Shown here piece after piece: positions 25,901-33,021 of a stretch of 64,000 nt of DNA. A program made the position numbers and the translations under genes. The notes below the pieces were generated by a model. It saw only the letters and a list, made by a program, of their open reading frames with translations, ran no database searches and was not told the origin of the DNA. Source of the stretch: JBEVJK01 sp040510195 (GTDB lineage Bacteria > Pseudomonadota > Alphaproteobacteria > Rhizobiales > Rhizobiaceae); assembly GCA_040510195.1 (NCBI GenBank), contig JBEVJK010000136.1, positions 62,001-126,000 of the forward strand, in the 5' to 3' direction. How positions within the stretch are numbered: the first letter of the stretch is position 1; every line of letters begins with the position of its first letter.

Positions 25901-26055
25901 CCCGGGTAGCGGGTGGTGACCTGGACGGTCGGCGGCACCACATTGGGATATTGCGCGACCGGCAGGCGGATCAGCGAGACGATGCCGATCACCACCATCA
26001 GGATGGCGATGACGTTCGCCAGGACCGGACGCTCGATGAAGAACTTGGAGATCAT
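22906..26055 (-). CDS. RND multidrug efflux transporter (HAE-1/AcrB family)
   Basis: 1049 residues, full family length. The proton-relay aspartates are in TM4 (VLAIGIVVDDAIVVVEG). The N-terminal start MISKFFIERPVLANVIAILMVV and the TM-rich ends are typical of AcrB/MexB. It exports hydrophobic or amphiphilic compounds from the periplasm and inner membrane through a trimeric complex. The ATG overlaps the stop of the adaptor gene by four bases. No outer-membrane channel gene is adjacent, so it probably shares a TolC-type protein encoded elsewhere. Confidence 0.93.
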   Translation of the reverse strand: MISKFFIERPVLANVIAILMVVIGIVSLIRLPVAQYPNVVPPTVQVTTRYPGASARTVIDTVALPIEQQVNGVENMIYMQSFAAADGSYTLTVTFAIGSDLDESQVLVQNRVAAATAALPQAVQVQGVTVQKKSTAILEIVTLTSPDDRFDSLYLSNYATIRLKDEIARLPGVGSVTVFGAGQYSMRIWLDPEKMQARGLDAQDVINALQQQSEQVTAGQVGMPPVAGTTSFQYTLEVQSRLDDPDQFGAVIVKSGAEGGLTRVRDIGRVELGAQTYGQVFTLDGRPAAGMAIFQSPAANALDVAGVVKARMAELAREFPQGVTYEIPFDTTVFVSQAINEVYKTLIEAALLVLVVILLFLQDWRAMLVPATTVPVTIIGAFAAMDAMGFSVNMSTLFAIVLAIGIVVDDAIVVVEGASHNIEQGMSGHDAAIAAMNALFGPIVGITLVLMAVFLPASFLPGLTGQMYAQFALVIAATALISAVNAATLKPTQCALWLKRPVPPERRNFVYRGFNALYQRAENGYLRLVDRMVHWSGVMVVVALAIVALAGYGMSRVPTGFIPIEDQGYLLAAVQLPDGASLGRTEKALEEVDRIAHQTPGVDRVITIAGISALDNNSTLSSAGLAYIILKDWSLRGRGEDLPTLFASLNKSMLGIEDGRVLVLPPPPIQGIGNAGGFTMQIELRDGSFDLAKLQGAVNAVVKTAETQSGIQRISAPFRSAVPQYRIEIDREKVQALGLTTDQVFSTLASYLGSSYVDQFNKFGRVFQIYVQGDAKFRLSPDSIGALTVRNNDGNMIPIGTVLTVTPSVGPSLISLYNLYPSGSIVGVPAPSFSSGQAMHLMEEIANDQLPRGTGYDWTALSYQERLVGNQLYIVLGLAMLLVYLVLAGQYESWLTPLAVLLAIPLSLIGPVSVMIGLNVVNNLYVQIGLVLLVALSAKNAILIVEVARETRAAGKPIMEAALEGARARFRPILMTSFAFILGVLPLVFATGAGASARRSIGVTVSSGMLASTCLAVLFVPSLFVVVQRFEEWLSDRKRPVDASTGAGS

Positions 26056-27221
26056 TGCGTGTCGCCGTCGGGGGGCGTCGGCGGCAGCGTCTTCAGGTTG
26101 GGCTCGATCTTCTGCCCGGGAACGGCCGTCAGCATGCCCGAGATGATGACGCGGTCCTCAGGCCCGATGCCCGACAGGATGACGCGCATGTCGCCCACCT
26201 GCTGGCCGATCTCGACGGTCTTCTGTTCCACGACGTCGCCCGCGCCGGCGACGAGCACGTAGCGGCCCGACTGGTCGGAGCCGATGGCTCGGTCGGGCAC
26301 CAGCAGCATGTCCGGCTGGGCGCCGAAGGGCACGCGCACGCGCACGAAATAGCCGGGCAGCAGGGCCCGCTTCGGGTTGGGCAGGATCGCCCGCACGGCG
26401 AGCGTGCCGGTGGAGGGATCGACGTTGGGCGCGGCGTAGTCGAGCGTGCCGCTGTGCGGATAGCCCTTCTCGGTCTGCAGGCCGACTTCGACCGGGATCT
26501 TCTTCAGGTCCGCAATGGTGATGCCGCGCTTGACCATGTCCTGGCGAATGCGCTGGACGTCCGGCTCGCTGACGGTGAAGTTGACCCAGATCGGGTCGAG
26601 CTGGACGATGGTGGCCAGCGTGGTGGGGCCGCCCATGCCGACCAGCGCCCCCGGCGACACCTGGCGGGCGGTGACGATGCCGTCGAAGGGGGCCTTCACC
26701 TCGGTGTAGCTGAGGTTCAGCTGCGCCTGCTCGATGTCTGCCTCGGCCTGCCTCTGCTTGGCCTGGTCGGCGTCGCGCTGCGCCGTGGCCTTGTCGGAGT
26801 CCTGCTGGGTGCCGACGCCCTTCTTGACCAGGATGTCGGCCCGCTCCATGTCGGCTTGCGAGTCCTTTATCGAGGCGTCGGCCGAGGACTTCTCGGCCTG
26901 CGCCTGATCGAGAGCCAGCTTGTAGGGCTCCTGCTCGATGACGAAGAGCTTGTCGCCCTTCTTCACCGCGTCGCCGTCCTTGTATTCGATGGACTCGAGG
27001 AAACCCTCCACCCGGGCCACCAGGGTGGTGTTGTTGACGGCCGCCGCGCTGCCGGTCTCCTGGATGTAGGGCGTCACCTCCTGCTTGAGCGGAAGGGCGA
27101 CATCGACCTTGGGTGGCGGCGGCGGAACATAGGCGTTCTGTTCGCCGCAGCCGGCCAGCAGGAGGGCGACAGTCGCCGCGACGCCCCAGGAAGCCGGCAG
27201 GCTTGCACGAACACTGATCAC
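26052..27221 (-). CDS. RND efflux periplasmic adaptor (AcrA/MexA family lipoprotein)
   Basis: 389 residues with lipobox LLLAGC (Cys about residue 25). It shows the usual order of hairpin, lipoyl, barrel and membrane-proximal domains (LVARVEGFLESIEYKDGD, a long helical hairpin, then VKAPFDGIVTARQVSPGALV). I chose GTG at 27221 because AGGGA lies just upstream; a TTG at 27251 gives 10 more residues. It bridges the RND pump to the outer-membrane channel and is translated coupled to the pump gene. Confidence 0.9.
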   Translation of the reverse strand: MISVRASLPASWGVAATVALLLAGCGEQNAYVPPPPPKVDVALPLKQEVTPYIQETGSAAAVNNTTLVARVEGFLESIEYKDGDAVKKGDKLFVIEQEPYKLALDQAQAEKSSADASIKDSQADMERADILVKKGVGTQQDSDKATAQRDADQAKQRQAEADIEQAQLNLSYTEVKAPFDGIVTARQVSPGALVGMGGPTTLATIVQLDPIWVNFTVSEPDVQRIRQDMVKRGITIADLKKIPVEVGLQTEKGYPHSGTLDYAAPNVDPSTGTLAVRAILPNPKRALLPGYFVRVRVPFGAQPDMLLVPDRAIGSDQSGRYVLVAGAGDVVEQKTVEIGQQVGDMRVILSGIGPEDRVIISGMLTAVPGQKIEPNLKTLPPTPPDGDTQ

Positions 27222-27319
27222 GGCTTCCCTCAGTCGTCCCGTTGCGGACAAAAGGATTTACTTGACGCTATAGGATGCGGCCGGTGAAGTACAGGCTCCG
27301 ACCGGAGGGAACCCCAGAA

Positions 27320-27538
27320 ATGCGCATCATTCCAACGCTTTCCCTGCTTTTCGGCATGGCGCTGGCGAGCCATGCGCTGGCCCAGACCGCCGCCGAGGAA
27401 GAGGCCTGCAAGGCCGACTTTCAGAAGTACTGCGCCGGCACCATGCCGGGCGGTGGACGGGTTCTGGCATGCCTGGAGAAGCAGCTCGACAAGCTGTCGC
27501 CCGACTGCAAGAAGGTCGTCCAGACGCACGCCAAGTAG
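27320..27538 (+). CDS. Small secreted Cys-rich-repeat protein (72 aa)
   Basis: Signal peptide (MRIIPTLSLLFGMALASHALAQ), then one Cys-rich repeat with four Cys (ACKADFQKYC, then VLACLEKQL, then SPDCKK), matching the GLG1-type repeat seen in small alphaproteobacterial secreted proteins of unknown function. Likely periplasmic with two disulphides. Start ATG has GGAGGG ~12 bases upstream. It is divergent from the RND adaptor and convergent with the HxlR regulator. Confidence 0.7.
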   Translation: MRIIPTLSLLFGMALASHALAQTAAEEEACKADFQKYCAGTMPGGGRVLACLEKQLDKLSPDCKKVVQTHAK

Positions 27539-27542
27539 CGCG

Positions 27543-27561
27543 GCGTCAGGCCACCTGACGC
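27543..27561. terminator. Short hairpin between convergent genes
   Basis: Perfect 8-bp stem with 3-base loop (GCGTCAGG, CCA, CCTGACGC), starting five bases past the Cys-rich gene stop and spanning the stop of the HxlR gene. A bidirectional terminator core is plausible, although no T-tract follows. Confidence 0.45.
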
Positions 27562-28238
27562 GGCGCCGAGGCGAAGGTGCTGAGCCCCAGCCAGCGCTGC
27601 ATGGCGCCGGCCACCTGCGGATCGCCGTCGAGAGCGAGGTTGCCGGCCTCGATCTCGCGCTGAACGATGCTGAGGCCCATCCAGATGGCCGTCATGCTGC
27701 GCAGCGAGCTGGTCACCAGAAGATCGATCTCGTAGCCGGGGTCGAAGCCGCAAAGGTCGACGGTGGCGCCGTCGACCACCAGCCACCACTTCTGCTTGGG
27801 GCCGGGAATCTCGGGGTACAGAAACTGTATCGTGCAGCGTGGTCTGGGCAGCGGGTCCGGATTGAGGTTGCGCCGCATGTCCCACATCAGAAGGGAAGGA
27901 TCGAGGTTGCGCAGCGACAGCTGCGACTCGACCCAGCGCTGACCCCACAGGCCGAGGCCCATGACGATGCCGCGCAGGTCCTCGCCGGCTTCGGTCAGGC
28001 GGTACTCCACGGTCCCGCCGCGGCCCTTCCAGGCGGTGACGACGCCGGCGCGCTCCAGCTCCTTGAGCCGCTTGGACAGCAGTGCCGGCGACATGCGCGG
28101 GACGCCGCGGCGCAGATCGTTGAAGCGCGTCGTGCCCATCAAGAGCTCGCGCACGACCAGCACGGTCCAGCGCGAGCACAAGATCTCGGACGCCATGGCA
28201 ACCGGGCAGAATTGCCCATATCCTCGAACTTCTTCCAT
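27546..28238 (-). CDS. HxlR-type winged-helix regulator with C-terminal extension
   Basis: 230 residues. The HxlR winged helix occupies the first ~105 residues (CSRWTVLVVRELLMGTTRFNDLRRGVPRMS, interrupted here only for length, then LSKRLKELERAGVV). The rest is an extra ~120-residue domain, perhaps SCP2-like, absent from the usual ~110-residue HxlR proteins and probably ligand-sensing. ATG at 28238 preferred; a TTG 15 codons upstream is possible. It is divergent from an acyl-CoA-dehydrogenase-fold gene with a palindrome between them. Confidence 0.82.
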   Translation of the reverse strand: MEEVRGYGQFCPVAMASEILCSRWTVLVVRELLMGTTRFNDLRRGVPRMSPALLSKRLKELERAGVVTAWKGRGGTVEYRLTEAGEDLRGIVMGLGLWGQRWVESQLSLRNLDPSLLMWDMRRNLNPDPLPRPRCTIQFLYPEIPGPKQKWWLVVDGATVDLCGFDPGYEIDLLVTSSLRSMTAIWMGLSIVQREIEAGNLALDGDPQVAGAMQRWLGLSTFASAPRQVA

Positions 28239-28312
28239 AGTCGGCCCAACCGTCAGGAGCGATAGAGAAGAATGATAGTTCAAAGCGGCGGCCGGGGAAA
28301 CAAGCGGCGGTA

Positions 28313-28326
28313 CAGTTCCTGAACTG
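28313..28326. promoter_or_regulatory. Palindrome in the divergent hxlR-type/dehydrogenase promoter
   Basis: CAGTTCCTGAACTG: perfect 6-bp arms around a CT centre. It lies in the only spacer (28239-28390) between the divergent regulator and enzyme genes, and a half-site-like TAGTTC occurs at 28276. It is the best candidate operator for the HxlR-type protein. Confidence 0.45.
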
Positions 28327-28390
28327 GAATCATCGTCGTGTCGGGGTCATTCTCCCTGCATAGGCGGGAAATCCTGCCGAGGAGAAAAAA

Positions 28391-29560
28391 ATGGTTGGTC
28401 TTTCTACTTTTGCGTCCGCCCGCGATCCGCGGGAGGAAGAACCGGAGCAGATCGTCGAGACGGCCCGGCGGCTCTTTCCCAGGTTTGCCGAGGGTGCGGC
28501 GGCCGCCGACGAGAGCGACAGCTTCGTGGCCGACAACTTCGCCCTGCTCAAGCAGTCGGGGCTGGTCGAGGCCGGCGTGCCGCAGGAGCTCGGGGGGCGC
28601 GGCGCCGAGGTGCGCGCGCTTGCCGAGATGCTGCGCGAGATGGCTCATGCCTGCAGCTCGACGGCGCTGGCGTTCTCGATGCACACCCACCAGGTGGCCA
28701 TTCCTGCCTGGCGGTGGCGGCACCAGAAGGTGGCGGCGGTCGAGCCGCTGCTCAAGCGGATCGCGGCGGAGCGGCTCCTGCTGCTGTCCAGCGGCGGCTC
28801 CGACTGGCTTGGCGGCTCCGGCCAGGCGACCAAGGTCGAGGGCGGCTACCGCATCCAGGCCCGCAAGGTGTTCACCTCCGGAGCGGCGGCCGGCGACCTG
28901 CTGATGACTGGCGCCATCACCGAGGGCGAGGACGGCACGCCGACCGTCATCCATTTTGCGGCGCCGATGAAGGCGCCCGAGGTCAAGGTGCTGGACAATT
29001 GGCGGGTGCTCGGCATGCGCGGCACCGGCTCCAACGACGTGGTCATCGACGGCCTGTTCATTCCGGATGCCGGCGTCTCCTTCCGGCGCAAGGCGGGCGA
29101 ATGGCATCCGGTGTTCCAGGTGATCGCGTCGATCGCCTTCCCGCTGGTCTATGCGGCGTATGTGGGCGTCGCCGAAAGCGCCCGCGAGATCGCGGTCGGG
29201 CTGGCTCGCAAGAAGCCGGTGAACGACTATGCCGTGTCGCTCGCCGGGCGCATGGACACCGCGCTCAGGGCCGCCCAGCTCGCCCATCGGCGCATGATCG
29301 AGGTGGCCGAGGGAGACGGCTTCTCGGCGGAGACGATCAACGAGACGATGATCGGCCGCGCGCTGGTGGCGGAGAACGCGCTGAAGGCGGTGGAGCTGGC
29401 GCTCGAGCTGGCCGGCGGAGCTGGCTTCTACCGGGTCAACGGCCTGGAGCGGCGCTTCCGCGACATTCAGGGCGTGCGCTTCCATCCGCTGCAGCAGGGG
29501 CCGCAGACCCGCTATGCGGGCTCGCTGGCGCTCGGGCAGCCGGTCGACACGGTGTTCTGA
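28391..29560 (+). CDS. Acyl-CoA-dehydrogenase-fold flavoprotein
   Basis: 389 residues with the three-part acyl-CoA dehydrogenase layout: helical N-domain (GVPQELGGRGAEV), beta-domain (NWRVLGMRGTGSNDVVIDGLFIP) and C-terminal helices. The C-terminal segment where short- and medium-chain dehydrogenases carry the YEGT catalytic Glu reads FHPLQQGPQTRYAG, with no Glu. It may therefore be a flavin monooxygenase of the DszC type or use another base. ATG is preceded by GAGGAG. It is divergent from the HxlR regulator, its likely controller. Confidence 0.82.
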   Translation: MVGLSTFASARDPREEEPEQIVETARRLFPRFAEGAAAADESDSFVADNFALLKQSGLVEAGVPQELGGRGAEVRALAEMLREMAHACSSTALAFSMHTHQVAIPAWRWRHQKVAAVEPLLKRIAAERLLLLSSGGSDWLGGSGQATKVEGGYRIQARKVFTSGAAAGDLLMTGAITEGEDGTPTVIHFAAPMKAPEVKVLDNWRVLGMRGTGSNDVVIDGLFIPDAGVSFRRKAGEWHPVFQVIASIAFPLVYAAYVGVAESAREIAVGLARKKPVNDYAVSLAGRMDTALRAAQLAHRRMIEVAEGDGFSAETINETMIGRALVAENALKAVELALELAGGAGFYRVNGLERRFRDIQGVRFHPLQQGPQTRYAGSLALGQPVDTVF

Positions 29561-29570
29561 GGCCGGGCGG

Positions 29571-29625
29571 GAGCCGTACTGAACGGTACGCCAGCTGGGC
29601 GTACCGTCCGGTACGCTGCCGGCTC
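29571..29625. terminator. Long bidirectional hairpin between convergent genes
   Basis: Core stem CGGTACGCC, loop AGCTG, GGCGTACCG (29584-29606), extended by imperfect pairing to an outer GAGCCG...CGGCTC (29571-29576 with 29620-29625). It fills the gap between the flavoprotein stop and the stop of the cellulose-operon TPR gene, so it probably terminates both. Confidence 0.6.
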
Positions 29626-31972
29626 AGTTGTTGACGGTGCGCGGGTGGCGCGCCACGCGCAGATTGGCGAGACCGCGCGGCCCTTCCTTGCTGCCGGTGG
29701 CGGCGACGGCGCGGAACACCTGCTCGGCCTCGCCCCAGCGCGACAGATTGAGGTAGGCGTAGCCGCGCAAAACCATGAGGTCGACGCGCTGCGGCGCCAC
29801 CGAGTCGCGCTGGTCGAGGGCCAGCAGCGCCTCGACGTAGCGGCCGGCCTCGAAGGCGTTGGTGGCGCGGCTCTCCATGATCGACACCTCCAGCTCGACG
29901 CTCTTCGGTCGCGTCAGCGGCGCTTTGGCGGCAGCCACGGCGGCCTGGTCGGTCAGCCCGGCGCGCAGATAAGCGAGGCTCTGGCCGTAGGCGGCATCGG
30001 TGCGCACCGCGGCCGAGCCGCTCCGCAGCGCCGACTCGAAGGAAGCGATCGCCTCGAGCGGCCGGTTGAGGTCCATCAGGCACCAGCCGCGGTTGAGCGC
30101 GGCGCGCGGCGCCAGGTTGTCGGCGTTCAAGGTGGCCGTGCAGCCGCGGGTCGAGCCGCGACCGGCGGCCCGCTGGCGCGGCGCTTCGCCGACGGGGGCC
30201 GGCTCGGCGACGGGGGCCGGCTCGGCAAAGCTCCGCGGCTCGGCCGCCTCGGCGAGCCTCGACGGCTCCTCCGGCAACGGGCGGACCGCCCGCTCGACTG
30301 CCGCGCCGGCGGGCTGCGGCAACGGCTCGGTGGCATAGGGCAGGGCCTGGGTCGTCGGGCCGCTCGGTTCGAGGTCGAACCGCTCCGCGGTGGGCTGCAG
30401 GACATTGCGCTCGATCGGCGTGCCGCCGCCCTCTTCCTCCTGCAGGGCCTCGGGCAACAGCGGGGCCGGGCGCTGGGCCTGGCGGCGCGGCACGCGGCGG
30501 GCCCGTTCCTCGCGCGTCTCGCCGAGGATGGCGATGCGGGTCGACTTGCCAGCCCAGCGGCGCTGGATGGCCGCTACGGTGGCGCGGTCGCCCAGCCGCT
30601 CGGCGGTGATCGCCAGGCCGTAGGCCGAGGGCTCGTCGTCGGGTTTCCATTCGAGCGCCTGGCGGAACCAGCGGGCGGCGGTGTCGAACTGGTTGAGCAG
30701 ATAGGCGTACCAGCCGAGCTGCTGGGCGCTTGCGGCGTCCTTGGCGGCCACCACGGTCGGCACGATGCGCTGCAGGACGTCGGGGGCGATGTCGACCGGC
30801 GGGTCGATGGCGAGCAGGTTGGCCGCCGCCGCCAGATAGGTGGCGCGCTGCTCGTCCGAGCCGTCCTTCCACTTGTAGAGGATCGCCTCGGCGTCGGCCG
30901 GCTTGTTCTGCGCGATCAACGTCAGCCCGAGGCCCTGCGAGGCGCTGGCCGATTCCTCGATGCCGCGCGCCCGGCGGAACCATTTCTCGGCCTCGGGGAT
31001 GTTGTTGCGCAAGAGGTGGTACCAGCCGAGCAGCAGGGCGTCGGAGGCCTTGTTCTCCGCATCGGCCAGGCGCTCGACGGTGGCGACGTCGGCCGGCGCC
31101 ACGGTCAGCTCGGCGTCCTTGTCGCCCGCCGCCACGGCGCGGCGCGCCATCTCGTCGCGGACCGGCGCGAACTCGCCGGCGCCGTCCGGCGCCTTGCGCT
31201 CTTCCTTGATCAGCGCATCCAACGCCGGGCGCGGCAGCACGTCCAGGGCCTTCTGCATGCTGGCCAGCCGTTCGGCCGGGTTGTCGCAATTGGCCAGCAC
31301 GTAGCGGTAGGCGTCGACGGCGCGCTGCTGGCGGTCGGTGCGCGCGAAGGCGTCGGCCACCCGCCAGAGCACGTCGACCTCGCTGCAGGTCAACAGGCTC
31401 GGATTGGCCGAGCCGACACGGATGACGGTTTCGTACTGCTTGAGGTTCGACGCGTTGACCAGCTGCTCGCGGGACTCGGCCAGCGCCAGCCGCTGCAGGA
31501 GGTCCTCAGGCACCACCCAGGCAGGCTCGGCGGCCTGGCGGTCGGCGATGGCCTTGCGAACCTCGGCCAGCTTGCCCTCGGCGTAGAGCGACCACATGCG
31601 GTCGAGCTGGGGATCGCCCGCCGACGTCCCTTCGAGCGGGTTCGCCGGCGGCTCCCAGCCGGGGTACAGCGCCCTCAGGCGGGCGATCTCGATCTCGAGG
31701 CGGCGCTTGTCGCCCTGGCGGGCGAAGTAGCGAAGGGCCGATTCGTCGACGTCGGGGCGGGCCGGGCGGGCGGCGGCCGGCTTGCCGGCGTCGGGGCTCG
31801 TCTGGGCCGGCGCGGGTGCCGGCGCCTGAACCACCTCCGGGGCGCGCAGCGTCGGGGCGGTGGACAAGAGCCCGTCGGCCGGCTGGTGGCGCGGCTCCAC
31901 GAACTGCTTGTAGCCGAGGAAGCCGGCGGTGATCGCGGTGGCGCCCGCGAGGAGGAGGGTCGGGAGCCTCAT
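29624..31972 (-). CDS. TPR protein of the cellulose synthase operon
   Basis: 782 residues. A short N-terminal membrane anchor (TLLLAGATAITAGFLGYKQ) is followed by a Pro/Ala-rich linker, then repeated TPR-like helices (LLGWYHLLRNNIPEAEKWFRRA, LGWYAYLLNQFDTAARWFRQ). A disordered Pro-rich stretch ~530-640 precedes a further TPR block. No beta-barrel export domain is visible, so it is not a full BcsC; it corresponds to the TPR scaffold of alphaproteobacterial bcs operons (BcsK-like). Last gene of the operon, ATG overlapping the bcsZ stop. It probably holds the periplasmic glucan-export complex together. Confidence 0.75.
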   Translation of the reverse strand: MRLPTLLLAGATAITAGFLGYKQFVEPRHQPADGLLSTAPTLRAPEVVQAPAPAPAQTSPDAGKPAAARPARPDVDESALRYFARQGDKRRLEIEIARLRALYPGWEPPANPLEGTSAGDPQLDRMWSLYAEGKLAEVRKAIADRQAAEPAWVVPEDLLQRLALAESREQLVNASNLKQYETVIRVGSANPSLLTCSEVDVLWRVADAFARTDRQQRAVDAYRYVLANCDNPAERLASMQKALDVLPRPALDALIKEERKAPDGAGEFAPVRDEMARRAVAAGDKDAELTVAPADVATVERLADAENKASDALLLGWYHLLRNNIPEAEKWFRRARGIEESASASQGLGLTLIAQNKPADAEAILYKWKDGSDEQRATYLAAAANLLAIDPPVDIAPDVLQRIVPTVVAAKDAASAQQLGWYAYLLNQFDTAARWFRQALEWKPDDEPSAYGLAITAERLGDRATVAAIQRRWAGKSTRIAILGETREERARRVPRRQAQRPAPLLPEALQEEEGGGTPIERNVLQPTAERFDLEPSGPTTQALPYATEPLPQPAGAAVERAVRPLPEEPSRLAEAAEPRSFAEPAPVAEPAPVGEAPRQRAAGRGSTRGCTATLNADNLAPRAALNRGWCLMDLNRPLEAIASFESALRSGSAAVRTDAAYGQSLAYLRAGLTDQAAVAAAKAPLTRPKSVELEVSIMESRATNAFEAGRYVEALLALDQRDSVAPQRVDLMVLRGYAYLNLSRWGEAEQVFRAVAATGSKEGPRGLANLRVARHPRTVNN

Positions 31973-33021
31973 AGGCACTCCGGATGCTTCTCGGCAGCGA
32001 AGGCCAGGGCCAGAAGATGCAGCGTCGAAGGGTAGTAGACGCTGGGCTGGAAGGCGGCAAGGTCGGCCGGCATCTTCTTGCCGTCGACCACGCAGGCGAT
32101 GAGCGCCGGGATGGCGCGGTAGCCGGCCTCGGCAAGCGCCGCCTTGTCGGCCCCGGTGTCGAGGTCGACGATGTGGACGTTGCCGTCGCTGCCCTGCATG
32201 CCGGCGGCGAGCGCGGTCAGCAAAGCAGGATCCTCGGTGCCGGCGCGCACCAGGTAGAGCGGGATGCGCAACGCGTTGTAGCCGAACTCCTCCGCGAAGC
32301 CGTCGGCAGGGCGCGGCCGCGTCTTGAGCGAAAGCCAGTCCGGCGGCAGCTTGCGCGGCGAGAAGCGCGCCCGCTCGATGAGCGCACGGCCGTCGTCGGC
32401 GATACGCTTCCAATCGGTATCCGGGGCGACGCGGGCGAGCTCCGGAAAGGCCTCGAAGACCAAGTAGGACAGGTTCACCACCGGGCCGTCCTTGCGGTCG
32501 CCGGGACCAAAGCCGGCGGCGGCGGGCATCAAGAGCTTGCGGCCCTGCTGCTCGGCGACGGCCTCCTTGCCCACCGCATCGGCGATGGTCGAGGCGGCCT
32601 GGGTCAGGTCGTCGCGGTCCCAGGCGGTGCCGGCGCGGGCAAGCGCATAGGCGATCAAAATGTCGCCGTCGCTGGCGTTGTTGAGGTCGGTAACGCGCGG
32701 CTGGGCGTTGGGGTCCCATTTCCAGGCCGCGAGCCCGTCGTCGCGCAGCAACAGCTCGGTGCGGGTGAACGACCAGATCTGCTCGAAATCGGCGCGGTTG
32801 TCGGCCAGAAAAGCGAGCAGCAAACCGTAGCCCTGGCCTTCGCTGTGGCTGATGCCGCCATTGCCGTCGTCGACCACGCGGCCGCTCGGATCGACGAACT
32901 TGGCCTTGTAGGCGTCCCAGTCGGCAGCGCGGATCATGCCTGCAGCCTTGGCGGGCGCGAACAGAAACAGCAAGGCGAGCGCGGTGCATGCAAGGCGGCA
33001 AACGGCTGTGCGCGGGCTCAT
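31969..33021 (-). CDS. bcsZ: Periplasmic endo-1,4-beta-glucanase, glycoside hydrolase family 8
   Basis: 350 residues with a signal peptide (ACTALALLFLFAPAKA). GH8 catalytic elements are clear: the acid Glu in HSEGQGYGLLLAF and the Asp of ASDGDILIAYAL. BcsZ trims nascent glucan and is needed for proper cellulose export. It sits between bcsB and the TPR gene with overlapping stops and starts on both sides. Confidence 0.92.
   Translation of the reverse strand: MSPRTAVCRLACTALALLFLFAPAKAAGMIRAADWDAYKAKFVDPSGRVVDDGNGGISHSEGQGYGLLLAFLADNRADFEQIWSFTRTELLLRDDGLAAWKWDPNAQPRVTDLNNASDGDILIAYALARAGTAWDRDDLTQAASTIADAVGKEAVAEQQGRKLLMPAAAGFGPGDRKDGPVVNLSYLVFEAFPELARVAPDTDWKRIADDGRALIERARFSPRKLPPDWLSLKTRPRPADGFAEEFGYNALRIPLYLVRAGTEDPALLTALAAGMQGSDGNVHIVDLDTGADKAALAEAGYRAIPALIACVVDGKKMPADLAAFQPSVYYPSTLHLLALAFAAEKHPECL

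Noticed and set aside
23536..26262. Open frame of 908 codons opposite the RND transporter
   Set aside because: Same shadow effect; the low-complexity Arg/His/Asp translation has no family features.
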